From contig JAISKG010000059.1 of NCBI GenBank assembly GCA_031261015.1, positions 1 through 14,409 on the forward strand: a stretch of DNA of 14,409 bases. The letters are read 5' to 3'. The DNA is from Dysgonamonadaceae bacterium (lineage in GTDB: Bacteria; Bacteroidota; Bacteroidia; Bacteroidales; Azobacteroidaceae). Within the stretch, counting starts at the first letter, position 1. The number at the start of each line of letters is the position of its first letter. Of this stretch, positions 1 to 7,363 are shown piece after piece. Both the position numbers and the translations under genes were made by a program. The notes beneath the pieces were generated by a model. It saw only the letters and a program-made list of their open reading frames with translations, ran no database searches and was not told the origin of the DNA.

Positions 1-429
1 GATATTTTGGAAGGTTTCAAACTCGGAGCCGACGATTATCTGACTAAACCGTTCAGTATGGAAGAATTGCTACTTCGCATCGAAGCTATTCTCCGTCGTG
101 TAAGCGGAAAGAAATTCAAGGAAGTGAACACGTTCATCTTGGGCAAATTTGCTTTTGATACGCAAAAACAAACCTTGACGATCGACGGAAAAATCACCAA
201 ATTGACGACCAAAGAAAGCGATTTGTTGAATTTGCTTTGCGTAAATTCCAACGAAGTCTTGGAACGCAACTATGCCCTGAAAAAAATCTGGGGAGTGGTC
301 GATTATTTCAACGCCCGTAGCATGGACGTGTATATCACGAAGTTACGCAAACTGTTGAAAGACGATCCCAATGTAGAAATTATGAATATTCATGGCAAAG
401 GCTACAAACTTATCATTCCGGAAGAATAA
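1..429 (+). CDS. rprY: OmpR-family response regulator, RprY-like, C-terminal part (5' truncated by window)
   Basis: The reading frame is open from base 1, so the gene starts before the window. The first residues ([10 protein letters not shown]) are the end of a receiver domain, with the conserved lysine of the KPF motif at visible residue 16; the phospho-acceptor aspartate lies outside. From about residue 45 to the end is a winged-helix DNA-binding domain of the Trans_reg_C type, ending in the typical GKGYKLI beta hairpin. The protein would bind promoter DNA after phosphorylation by a partner histidine kinase, presumably encoded upstream. The wording closely resembles Bacteroides RprY, but the name rests on memory of that family and on a partial protein. 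The TPR gene begins inside its last 38 bases in another frame, and a strong hairpin follows its stop. Confidence 0.88.
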   Translation, partial: DILEGFKLGADDYLTKPFSMEELLLRIEAILRRVSGKKFKEVNTFILGKFAFDTQKQTLTIDGKITKLTTKESDLLNLLCVNSNEVLERNYALKKIWGVVDYFNARSMDVYITKLRKLLKDDPNVEIMNIHGKGYKLIIPEE

Positions 430-1282
430 AAAACGGCCGGGTTTAATTTCTAAGGTACGCCAAACGAACAGCTTGATACTGTGTCGTTTGGCGTGCTTTC
501 TATTGCTCTTGGCCGTACAACTTGCTCCGGCACAAACCTACGATCAATGGCTGGAAACTTCTTTCCGTTATTTAAATGAAAATCGCTTGGATTCGGCGGA
601 AATCGCGTTGAAATCCGCTCTCCACGCAGAACCGGCTCATCCGATGAATGCGTTTTTGATGCACAATCTGGGCACGATTCAGCGGCGGCAAGGAAAAAAG
701 GAAGCAGCTTTGCTTTCTTACACGACGGCTTTGGCGCGTTATCCAAAAAATATCATTTTTTTAAGCGATCGCGCTTCATTATTTTCCGAGATGCGACAAT
801 TTCAAAATGCGCTTTTGGATTATAACACGCTTTTGCAGGAAGAACCTGAAAATGTAGAAGCTTTGTACTCCAGAGGTTTATTGTATTTAAACATCAAAGA
901 TTTTGAATCGGCGGAAAAAGATTTCGCTGCCATGATGACGCTCAATCCGAATAGCTTCTACGCCCGTTTAGGATATGCTTCGCTCTATAAATTCAATAAG
1001 AATTATACGGAAGCCGAAAAATTGTATTTCTATTTGATCGATAAGGAACCGGAAAATCCCGCGGTTTATGCCGGCCGTGCAGAATTGTATTTGTTGATGG
1101 AGAAGCCGGGAAAAGCGTTGAGCGACATCAATCAGGCGATTTACAAAGCGAAAGAGGAAAATCCGTATTTTTATATTATTCGATCTAAAGTTTATTTGTT
1201 GCTGAAAGAGAAGGAATCGGCGCAGAAAGATCGGGAGAAAGCGATTGCTTTGGGGTATGTTGAAAATTTACCGGAACCATGA
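392..1282 (+). CDS. Secreted or membrane-anchored TPR-repeat protein
   Basis: This 296-residue protein is built almost wholly of tetratricopeptide repeats, about seven units of 34 residues from roughly residue 49 to 290, with recurring Ala-Gly positions and end-of-unit prolines (for example [15 protein letters not shown]). A hydrophobic segment at residues 28-47 ending in APAQ looks like a signal peptide, so the repeats probably sit in the periplasm as a protein-binding scaffold. The start is uncertain. The ATG at 392 overlaps the regulator gene by 38 bases and gives an unusually long basic N-region of about 27 residues. A TTG at 473 would give a compact signal peptide but lies in the loop of a hairpin. 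Its position suggests co-transcription with the response regulator, unless the hairpin stops transcription. No specific function is recognisable. Confidence 0.8.
   Translation: MAKATNLSFRKNKKRPGLISKVRQTNSLILCRLACFLLLLAVQLAPAQTYDQWLETSFRYLNENRLDSAEIALKSALHAEPAHPMNAFLMHNLGTIQRRQGKKEAALLSYTTALARYPKNIIFLSDRASLFSEMRQFQNALLDYNTLLQEEPENVEALYSRGLLYLNIKDFESAEKDFAAMMTLNPNSFYARLGYASLYKFNKNYTEAEKLYFYLIDKEPENPAVYAGRAELYLLMEKPGKALSDINQAIYKAKEENPYFYIIRSKVYLLLKEKESAQKDREKAIALGYVENLPEP
452..499 (+). repeat. Long imperfect inverted repeat (RNA hairpin) between regulator and TPR gene
   Basis: The core arms CGCCAAACGA (458-467) and TCGTTTGGCG (484-493) are exact reverse complements. Inside them ACAG (468-471) pairs with CTGT (479-482), leaving one bulged G at 483 and a 7-base loop. 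Outside, 452-457 pairs with 494-499 with two G-U pairs. The total is about 20 pairs. It begins 23 bases after the regulator's stop codon and is followed by a moderately T-rich stretch, so it could be a terminator or attenuator for the regulator transcript, or a structure masking the start of the TPR gene. The structure is read directly; the role is inference. Confidence 0.7.
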
Positions 1283-1283
1283 A

Positions 1284-1311
1284 AAAAGGGAAACTGAATC
1301 GTTTCCCTTTT
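1284..1311. terminator. Bidirectional intrinsic terminator between convergent genes
   Basis: Perfect 11-bp inverted repeat, AAAAGGGAAAC (1284-1294) and GTTTCCCTTTT (1301-1311), with a 6-base loop. It starts two bases after the TPR gene's stop and lies 22 bases beyond the stop of the minus-strand gene. Read on the minus strand, the stem runs into a six-T tract, the classic intrinsic terminator form; on the plus strand a four-T tract closes the stem. Confidence 0.85.
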
Positions 1312-1332
1312 CCCTTAACCGTTTTAATTCTT

Positions 1333-2004
1333 TCATTTAATCTGCTTAAGTTCTTCTTGTAATTTATTCAAACCTTGTTGTTTGTCTTCGATGGATTTTG
1401 TAGTATTTTCGATCTCTTTCTCAGATTTTGAAATATTCGCCTTCGCCTTTTCAGTTTCTTTCTTTTTGCTATCTACTTGTTTTTGAAGCTTTTCAATTTC
1501 TTTCTTGGATTTTTCGATTTCCTTTTTCTTATCAGCTGTTTTCAAAACTGTATTATTTTCCAATACAGCAGGATAATACTTTTGATCGAGGAAAGTTCGC
1601 TCATTGGCAATCAGAGCGGCGTCGGAACTTGAATTTTCGAGTGCGGCATCCGGACCTTTTTTCACGAACAAATTCACTGTGGTGACGGGAGTTTTTTTGT
1701 CCTTGCTCGTTTCTTCAAAAGTCACATACAGAATGATATAGTTGGGACTGATCGTCGAAAATAACAGCGGCGTTTCGTATGCTATTTTCTTACTTGACGA
1801 TTTTCCGCCTTTCAAATTTTCGTTTTTCAACACGGTTTCCATTACTTTTTGCGCATCTTTCACGTTGGCCGGAACTTTAATCGATACACATGCGCCCGTA
1901 GTGGTTTTATCCAACTTCGCTTTATTTTCAAATGCTTGTTGAGCGTTGACTACCAACATCGACAAAGTCAATGTCACTAACAATAAAAATGTTTTCTTCA
2001 TCAT
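1333..2004 (-). CDS. Secreted protein of unknown function with C-terminal coiled coil
   Basis: I do not recognise this 223-residue protein. It has a clear Sec signal peptide (MMKKTFLLLVTLTLSMLVVNAQ, cleavage near residues 20-22) without a lipobox cysteine, so it is probably soluble in the periplasm. Residues about 30-150 form a compact region with alternating hydrophobic residues suggestive of beta strands, and residues 159-223 are a highly charged Lys/Glu helix with heptad-like spacing, a probable coiled coil for self-association or partner binding. It starts with two adjacent ATG codons; the first (2004) is chosen because nothing separates them. It stands alone between convergent and divergent neighbours and should be monocistronic. 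I found no good match to the phylum's promoter on its strand upstream. Confidence 0.8.
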   Translation of the reverse strand: MMKKTFLLLVTLTLSMLVVNAQQAFENKAKLDKTTTGACVSIKVPANVKDAQKVMETVLKNENLKGGKSSSKKIAYETPLLFSTISPNYIILYVTFEETSKDKKTPVTTVNLFVKKGPDAALENSSSDAALIANERTFLDQKYYPAVLENNTVLKTADKKKEIEKSKKEIEKLQKQVDSKKKETEKAKANISKSEKEIENTTKSIEDKQQGLNKLQEELKQIK

Positions 2005-2088
2005 GATTATTTTATTTTTGATTCATATTATTTTTAATTCAACAAATATCATACCATAAAAAAACAAACACCGGCCGGAGAAAGTTCA

Positions 2089-2120
2089 TTTGCAATAGCA
2101 AAAAAAATGTTATATCTTTG
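2089..2120 (+). promoter_or_regulatory. Bacteroidetes-type promoter for the 2157-3386 lipoprotein
   Basis: TTTG at 2089-2092 (-33 element), a 20-base spacer, then TATCTTTG at 2113-2120, an exact match to the TAnnTTTG -7 element. Transcription should begin near 2127, giving a leader of about 30 AT-rich bases with no evident Shine-Dalgarno sequence, normal for the phylum. Confidence 0.82.
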
Positions 2121-2156
2121 TCGTAAAATTTCTTATATCTAAATTAAAATAATTGT

Positions 2157-3386
2157 ATGATGAAAAAAATCAGTTATCTATTGATCGTATCCCTAATGAG
2201 TTCATTCACTTTGTTTACTGCTTGCGGCGACAAAGACGACAAAAATGAAACGACCGATTGGAAAGATTACAAGTATTCGGAATTAACGCCCGAACAACAA
2301 AAATCGAAATTACAAGACGACGCCAATGCCATTTTATCGGAATTGGAAGGTTTATCAAACGGTACAGGCGTTCAAGTTTTGAAAACTTTTTATTATTGGT
2401 TGAACATTGATTCTCCGGAACTCGGAGGTTCGGAAAAGAAATCCTTACGGGCAAGTGAAACAACGATCTATCTCAGTAATTTTGTAGGTAAATTTACTTG
2501 GAACATGGTGACCGAATCGTGGGATTATACGGAAGCCGCCGATCGCCTTGAATTTGAATTTCCGGCGAAAAACGCGATTTGCAATATTGTGATTCCGAAA
2601 ATCACTTCTTCTGTCATCATTGAAGTGCCGGATGAAAATTTCAGCATCGAAGTTCCGAAAGATGTAACGGCTAAAATTTATGCCAACCAACAACAAGTAG
2701 GTACAGTTCACATCGTTTCCGAAATCGTGGATGACAAAACAGCTCCAAAATTGACCGAAATGACTTATTCATTGGACAATTACAGCTGGTCAACAAAAGT
2801 TACGAAAGGTTCGCCGAACACGCTTACTTCCAGCCTCAAAAAAGGCGATAAAACTCTGTTTGAAGCCAGTATTGATTTATCCGGTAATTTGGATAACTTG
2901 CTGCAAGATAAAGACCCCGGTAAAATGGAAGGAAATTTCTTCTTTAATTTGAATAATACTTTGGCTTTCGCAGGCAACTATAAAATTTCGGATTACACCC
3001 AAGCTTTGGCGCAAGCAGACCAAGCTGATAACAGCACTTTTGAAGCCGCTTTGGCCGCTTATCAGGCAGCCGGCTACACGGAAGAGGCTTATCTAATTTA
3101 CCGCCAAGCATGGGACAAAGCGAAGGAAACGTACGTGAAAGCATCGGTGACGGCTTTCAATACTTATACGGATCTATGGTTGATTTCCATCTCCGATAAA
3201 ACGAAAATCGCTCAATTGAAAGAAAAAGCCAAATTGGTTCAATATGAAGATTGGAGTTGGTGGGAAGAAGTGCCTGTGCTGGTATTCGGCGACAAGACCG
3301 AAGTAGAAGCGGAAGTGTATTTCTCGTCAGGCTTTAATCTTTTCTTGGAAAATTGGAATAAATTCATCGAAGGGTGGAATAAATAA
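2157..3386 (+). CDS. Large uncharacterised lipoprotein, probably surface-exposed
   Basis: This 409-residue protein starts with a lipoprotein signal peptide: basic MMKK, a hydrophobic core, and the lipobox FTAC with Cys23 as the acylation site. The residues after the cysteine (GDKDDKN) contain Lys-Asp-Asp, which resembles the lipoprotein export signal that sends Bacteroidetes lipoproteins to the outer face of the outer membrane. The middle (about 80-270) looks beta-rich. Residues about 275-345 are a long Ala/Gln/Tyr-rich helical stretch, and the end is rich in tryptophan. I do not recognise a named domain. It has its own promoter and terminator and so appears to be a single-gene unit. A surface binding or structural role is conceivable, but nothing in the sequence states a substrate. 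Confidence 0.85.
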   Translation: MMKKISYLLIVSLMSSFTLFTACGDKDDKNETTDWKDYKYSELTPEQQKSKLQDDANAILSELEGLSNGTGVQVLKTFYYWLNIDSPELGGSEKKSLRASETTIYLSNFVGKFTWNMVTESWDYTEAADRLEFEFPAKNAICNIVIPKITSSVIIEVPDENFSIEVPKDVTAKIYANQQQVGTVHIVSEIVDDKTAPKLTEMTYSLDNYSWSTKVTKGSPNTLTSSLKKGDKTLFEASIDLSGNLDNLLQDKDPGKMEGNFFFNLNNTLAFAGNYKISDYTQALAQADQADNSTFEAALAAYQAAGYTEEAYLIYRQAWDKAKETYVKASVTAFNTYTDLWLISISDKTKIAQLKEKAKLVQYEDWSWWEEVPVLVFGDKTEVEAEVYFSSGFNLFLENWNKFIEGWNK

Positions 3387-3408
3387 ATCCATTTTCATAA
3401 TGAATAAG

Positions 3409-3436
3409 AAGGGGTTGCCGAAAGCGCCCCTTTTTT
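3409..3436 (+). terminator. Intrinsic terminator after the lipoprotein gene
   Basis: AAGGGG (3409-3414) pairs with CCCCTT (3427-3432), with an inner GC/GC pairing around a CGAAA loop and a small internal loop, followed by a run of T to 3436. It starts 22 bases after the stop at 3386. Its 3' end overlaps the stop codon of the convergent gene (3435-3437), so both genes finish at the same hairpin. Confidence 0.82.
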
Positions 3437-4280
3437 ATTGAGTTTCAATCTGATAAGTGTAGGTTCCGTAACCACACCAAAGACCGGTTCCGCCTTGAAT
3501 ATTGGATATCAAATTTGTATGAGCCGGAAAAATCGGATTTTGCGCATTGAGGATTTCGTTTTGCCAACTGGTCCAAAAATCATAACCGGCTTTCGGTTGC
3601 GTTCGGAATTTCAAGTAAACGGTTTCGCCGGCAGAGAAATACGTATTAAATTGAATCTTAGGGAAAAGCATCGGGCCTTTGTTGATTTGAATTTCCACAA
3701 TTGCATCGACCGTCAATTGCGCAGCGGAAAAATTCCCATACAGGCAAGGTGTATAAACCGTTTCTTTCTGAGCGACTTTCGTCGCAATTTGATAATACGC
3801 ATCACTCGTATTTTTCCAGCGCACATGGATATAACCGGTTGTATCCGAAGGAGATGTTTTGACAAACCAGCAACTGTCCAACGGAACCGGTTCGGGAATG
3901 TAGGTTTCGGCAGAAATAACTTGATTGTTGTATTCGATTTTCAGCGTGTAAGTTTTGCCGGTTTCGCCGCGCAAAGTTTGTCCGTAATAAATATACGGCG
4001 GCATATAATCATAGTTTACTCCTAAGGTCAAAATTTCCGTTTGCTCGCCGTCGCTGACCGAAACTTTTGCCGAGGTGATGATTTGCTTCATCAAAGCAGT
4101 CGTATCCAACGGATGATCAAACGGGGCTGTGCGCGACAGTAAAACAACGGCAGGAAAACCGTTTTCGATCCATCCTTCGACGGCCACTTTCGGCGTATAT
4201 TCAATAAATTGCACCGCATTTTCCTCTGCGCAGGAAACCAGCAGCAAGGTGATACCAAGAATATAAAAATATCGTTTCAT
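3435..4280 (-). CDS. DUF4249-family outer membrane lipoprotein
   Basis: A 281-residue lipoprotein: MKRYFYILGITLLLVSC gives a lipobox with Cys17, and the mature protein begins AEENAVQF. Typical DUF4249 features are visible: an early segment on the pattern KVAVEGWIENG followed by VLLSRTAPF, a middle stretch TYTLKIEYNN with YIPEPVPLDS after it, and beta-rich Ig-like spacing throughout. DUF4249 proteins in Bacteroidetes are usually encoded next to a TonB-dependent receptor, as here, where the receptor gene ends four bases upstream. By analogy with other receptor-lipoprotein pairs it may bind ligand or cap the receptor barrel; the ligand is not known. Length is within the normal range of the family. 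It is probably translated from the same mRNA as the receptor. Confidence 0.85.
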   Translation of the reverse strand: MKRYFYILGITLLLVSCAEENAVQFIEYTPKVAVEGWIENGFPAVVLLSRTAPFDHPLDTTALMKQIITSAKVSVSDGEQTEILTLGVNYDYMPPYIYYGQTLRGETGKTYTLKIEYNNQVISAETYIPEPVPLDSCWFVKTSPSDTTGYIHVRWKNTSDAYYQIATKVAQKETVYTPCLYGNFSAAQLTVDAIVEIQINKGPMLFPKIQFNTYFSAGETVYLKFRTQPKAGYDFWTSWQNEILNAQNPIFPAHTNLISNIQGGTGLWCGYGTYTYQIETQ

Positions 4281-4284
4281 TGCA

Positions 4285-6348
4285 TTAAAATTGAAATCGC
4301 CAACTGACCGACGGGGTTAAAGTATATAACTTTTTCTGTTTAATATTGACTTGAATCAAACCGGTATTTTCGTTGTGTTCGACATTCATAAATATATAAA
4401 CCGGATTATTTATCATCCAAACATTATACACGGAAAAATTAATTCCATTGTTCTTTTTGTACCAATAATTGACCGACAAATCCATGCGGTTGTAATCGGG
4501 CATACGCGCCGAATTGTAATCGCCATACTCCTTCACCGGCGTATGATTGATGAAATACCACGATGAGGGTAAAGTGTAAGCATTGCCTGTGGCATAGACA
4601 TATACGAGCGAAATGTCCCAATGCGGATTGAAAGTGTAAACGCTGACCAACGAAAGATCGTGCCGCCGGTCGAAGCGCGCCGGAAATGTTTTTCCTTGAT
4701 TGATCTCTTCAAACGTACGTTCGGAACGCGCCAAAGTGTAACTCAGCCAACCTGTCCATCGACCGTAATTTCTCTTGAATAAAAGTTCCAAGCCGTAAGC
4801 GTGTCCCGAACCGTAAAGCAGTTGATCTTCGTACGATTCGTCAAGCGAGCCGGCAAACGTTTGGAAATATTCGTTCACATGGTTCATCGTTTTATAAAAA
4901 ATCTCGGCCGACAGCTCAAAGTTCTCTTTATTAAAAGATTGGAAATATCCGGCAGAAAATTCATTGCCCGATTGCGGCCGGATTTGACGAGAAGCCGCCA
5001 CCCAAAAATCCATCGGAATACCGACACTCGAAGGCGAAAGGCTGTTCAAATACTGGTTTTGCCGGTTGTAAGCTGCCCGAAATGAAGTCGTTTCATTCAA
5101 ACGATACTGTAGCAGCAAGCGCGGTTCGAGGCTCTGCATGAATTGCTCTTGGAAAAAGCCATTGTAACGTAATCCCCAATCAACCTTCCATTGATCGGTA
5201 ATATTTTGTGTAGAAGAGAGATACACGGCAGCCTCATGCGCTTGTTCCGGCGAAAAATCCGCCGGTTGATAATCCATGGCTACATTGCGGATCGAATAAA
5301 CCTGTGGCCTGAGCGTATGGAAAATATACTGCAAACCGGTTTCCAACTGATTGTTCCATAGCGAAAAACGATACGAATTTTGATAACCGATGTCTTGAAG
5401 TTCCGACAGCCGGTCCAGTGTCATTTCCGCCTGATGAGTGAAAAGTGTATTCCGGTACGCGCTTACATATACGCGTTGCGACCACGGATTATTGCGAATG
5501 CGACTGTCCCATTTCGCTGAGAGTAAGTAATTTTGCCAACGGAGATTTCCATTCAGAAGCAAATCTTCTTCGGAAATATCGAAATGATCCTGTCCGAAAA
5601 ACGCATCAACCGTTACACGATCTTTTTCAGATAAATCGCCGGTTAACGTGAAGTTAACATCATAAAAACTGTAATCCAAACCATCGACCCGGTTTTTCGC
5701 ATTTTTGTTGACCGTAGCATTCAATACCGGCTGCATGAGGAGATTGAGGTAAGTTTTTCTTCCGGAAAGAAACAATGCAAACTTCTCGTTCAAAGGCAAT
5801 TGCAAAGTCGCTTGCGAAGAAAGTAAACCTACATTCCCTTGAACGGATGTTTTTTCGGGCAGCCGGTTTTTTGTCCTCACATCGATCACCGAACCTAAAC
5901 GGCCGCCGTAGCGCGCCGGAACACCCGTCTTGTGCAATTCCAGCACCGCCAGATGATCAGCATTGAAAAGTGGGAAAAAGCCCAGTAAATGTCCCGAAGT
6001 ATAAAACGGTATCTCGTTGTACAGCAAGAGATGATGACCCGGATCACCGCCCCTGATGTAGAGATGCGTATTGGCGTCGCCGGAGTTTTGGATGCCGGGG
6101 GTTAGTTCCAGTAATTTCAGTAAATCGGTATTTCCTAAGAGTGCGGGCAAATGAAGGGCAGCCGCAGGATCTAAAGTGATCTTACCGACGGACAAACCGG
6201 TTACCGGCTTCTTTTGCAAGGGAGTGACTATGATTTCTTGGCCGGAGATGTAGAGGATGGAATCGGGCGGGGAGTCAGGAAGCTCGGCGGAATGAGCGGC
6301 GAGAGAGAATAATAAAATTGAGCTTGCTAAGATGCTTTTTATCTTCAT
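4285..6348 (-). CDS. TonB-dependent outer membrane receptor
   Basis: This 687-residue protein is a TonB-dependent receptor importing an unknown ligand across the outer membrane. A signal peptide runs to about residue 20 (cleavage near AHS-A). QEIIVTP at residues 37-43 resembles a TonB box. A plug domain follows (about 50-160) with LYIRGGDPGHHLLLYNEIPF and ARYGGRLGSVIDVRTK motifs. The rest is an antiparallel beta barrel ending in WRFQF, with the terminal aromatic residue expected for outer membrane insertion. The N-terminal carboxypeptidase-like domain common in SusC proteins is absent, and the partner is DUF4249 rather than SusD, so this is not a classic polysaccharide locus. Its ATG overlaps the TGA of dinD (ATGA), suggesting translational coupling; the DUF4249 gene follows after four bases. 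Confidence 0.9.
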   Translation of the reverse strand: MKIKSILASSILLFSLAAHSAELPDSPPDSILYISGQEIIVTPLQKKPVTGLSVGKITLDPAAALHLPALLGNTDLLKLLELTPGIQNSGDANTHLYIRGGDPGHHLLLYNEIPFYTSGHLLGFFPLFNADHLAVLELHKTGVPARYGGRLGSVIDVRTKNRLPEKTSVQGNVGLLSSQATLQLPLNEKFALFLSGRKTYLNLLMQPVLNATVNKNAKNRVDGLDYSFYDVNFTLTGDLSEKDRVTVDAFFGQDHFDISEEDLLLNGNLRWQNYLLSAKWDSRIRNNPWSQRVYVSAYRNTLFTHQAEMTLDRLSELQDIGYQNSYRFSLWNNQLETGLQYIFHTLRPQVYSIRNVAMDYQPADFSPEQAHEAAVYLSSTQNITDQWKVDWGLRYNGFFQEQFMQSLEPRLLLQYRLNETTSFRAAYNRQNQYLNSLSPSSVGIPMDFWVAASRQIRPQSGNEFSAGYFQSFNKENFELSAEIFYKTMNHVNEYFQTFAGSLDESYEDQLLYGSGHAYGLELLFKRNYGRWTGWLSYTLARSERTFEEINQGKTFPARFDRRHDLSLVSVYTFNPHWDISLVYVYATGNAYTLPSSWYFINHTPVKEYGDYNSARMPDYNRMDLSVNYWYKKNNGINFSVYNVWMINNPVYIFMNVEHNENTGLIQVNIKQKKLYTLTPSVSWRFQF

Positions 6349-7208
6349 TTTTTCGGCAATTTCCTTGTCGTTTTTTCAATCACTTTCTCATTACTTGCTA
6401 CTCGTCGTTCTACCTTCTTTATATCTTCAGCTACCGGCAATTCTTCCGGCTTTATTCCCCGTTTTCCTAACGTTTCTCGGACAGTTTGGTTATTTTGTTC
6501 ATGTTCAAATGTAATTGCTTGCTCTCCAAACAATTTTTTTTCTTCCACATTGTAATTGGTTAATTCTGTGGCTAAATTTTTAGCGGCAATAGTCAGTGTA
6601 GGTAAAAAATCCGCTAACGGGCGATTTGACTTGATTCCCAAACGGTTTTTCATATCGTCTGTAGTATTTCCGCCAAACAAGACTGTATCGCCTTTGGAAC
6701 GAATACGTCCGAAGCCTTTATCGTCAACGCCTCGCTCGTAAATATTTTGCGAAAGTTGTTTTTCCGAAGTTCGTAATCGATCACGTGTTTCCAAGCGTGC
6801 AAGCAGATTAATGCGTTCCTCAATAAGTTCGATTTTTCGCGTTTGAATAGCAAAATAACTTTGTGCAAAAGCGATTTCTTCCTTCTTGGGGTCGCCGTTT
6901 TGCGCAATCAGATAGCAAGCGTAACGAGTGAGCATAAAATCGCTTACTTCACGTCTGGCTCCACTCCCTAATTCGACCATTTTCGTGACCTCACGAAAAT
7001 GGTCGTCTATGTTGATACTCTGAGTTTTACAAGAATCGACTGCTCGATGAACAGCGACAAGAAAATTCTCCCACCGAGCATAGCCTAACAGGTCTTGGAG
7101 TTCGCGAGCAAACCAGACTTCTACTTGCTCGCCGTTGTCTTCGTTATTGATAAAATGTGCGATTTTATCAAAATCGGATTGATACTGAATGATACGTTGT
7201 TTATCCAT
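6345..7208 (-). CDS. dinD: DNA-damage-inducible protein D (DinD) homologue
   Basis: The 287-residue protein matches my recollection of E. coli DinD (about 274 residues) along its length. It has a Bro-N-like start with WFARELQDLLGYARWENF (residues 32-49), then IDDHF, LTRYACYLIAQNGDP (93-107) and YFAIQTRK (118-125), and near the end the PEELP motif. E. coli DinD is part of the SOS response and has been reported to inhibit RecA-mediated strand exchange; whether that holds here is inference. I could not identify a LexA box upstream. It is the first gene of a run continuing with a TonB receptor, with which it shares ATGA, and it sits 67 bases after a tRNA-Gln gene on the same strand. Such placement and the functional mismatch with its neighbours suggest acquisition. 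A 32-bp perfect palindrome lies within the coding region. Confidence 0.9.
   Translation of the reverse strand: MDKQRIIQYQSDFDKIAHFINNEDNGEQVEVWFARELQDLLGYARWENFLVAVHRAVDSCKTQSINIDDHFREVTKMVELGSGARREVSDFMLTRYACYLIAQNGDPKKEEIAFAQSYFAIQTRKIELIEERINLLARLETRDRLRTSEKQLSQNIYERGVDDKGFGRIRSKGDTVLFGGNTTDDMKNRLGIKSNRPLADFLPTLTIAAKNLATELTNYNVEEKKLFGEQAITFEHEQNNQTVRETLGKRGIKPEELPVAEDIKKVERRVASNEKVIEKTTRKLPKK
6974..7005 (-). repeat. 32-bp perfect inverted repeat inside dinD
   Basis: The arms CGACCATTTTCGTGA (6974-6988) and TCACGAAAATGGTCG (6991-7005) are exact 15-base reverse complements with only two bases between them. In the protein it covers residues 68-79 (DDHFREVTKMVE), in the segment conserved with E. 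coli DinD. In mRNA it would form a very stable hairpin with the innermost pairs open; in DNA it could extrude as a cruciform or act as a symmetric binding site. Confidence 0.9.
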
Positions 7209-7275
7209 TTGGTTATAATTTATAATGAAGTGTCGTTAAGGCATATTTTGTTGATTTTGGAAATTTTACTTCTCG

Positions 7276-7346
7276 TTGTCCTGCCAGGATTCGAACCCAG
7301 ACACGCAGAACCAGAATCTGATGTGCTACCGTTACACCACAGGACA
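7276..7346 (-). tRNA. trnQ: tRNA-Gln, anticodon CUG
   Basis: A 71-base cloverleaf on the minus strand. The acceptor stem TGTCCTG pairs fully with CAGGACA with discriminator A. The D arm is GTGTAACGGTAGCAC. The anticodon loop TTCTGGT gives CTG (complement of 7312-7314), which reads CAG. The T arm CTGGG-TTCGAAT-CCTGG closes with two G-U pairs. One anticodon stem end pair (27-43) is U-C. CCA is not encoded. Charging with glutamine is predicted from the anticodon and the U1-A72 acceptor end. Confidence 0.95.
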
Positions 7347-7363
7347 AATTTGCTTTCAGGCTG

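Noticed and set aside
2043..2050. Minus-strand GATATTTG as a promoter for the 1333-2004 gene
   Set aside because: The first base of the -7 element is wrong and no TTTG lies at the normal 19-21 base spacing.
3438..4025. A 195-codon plus-strand open frame antisense to the DUF4249 gene
   Set aside because: The opposite strand encodes a lipoprotein with a signal peptide and family motifs; this frame has an Ile/Arg/Phe-rich composition typical of antisense frames.
7213..7225. TTATAA-T-TTATAA symmetric element before dinD as an SOS operator
   Set aside because: It is short and purely AT, each half is itself self-complementary, and I know no matching LexA box; too weak to annotate.
7276..7346. tRNA-Gln as an attachment site of an integrated element carrying dinD
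   Set aside because: I found no second copy of the tRNA 3' end in the window and no integrase, so only the loose tRNA-adjacency hint remains.
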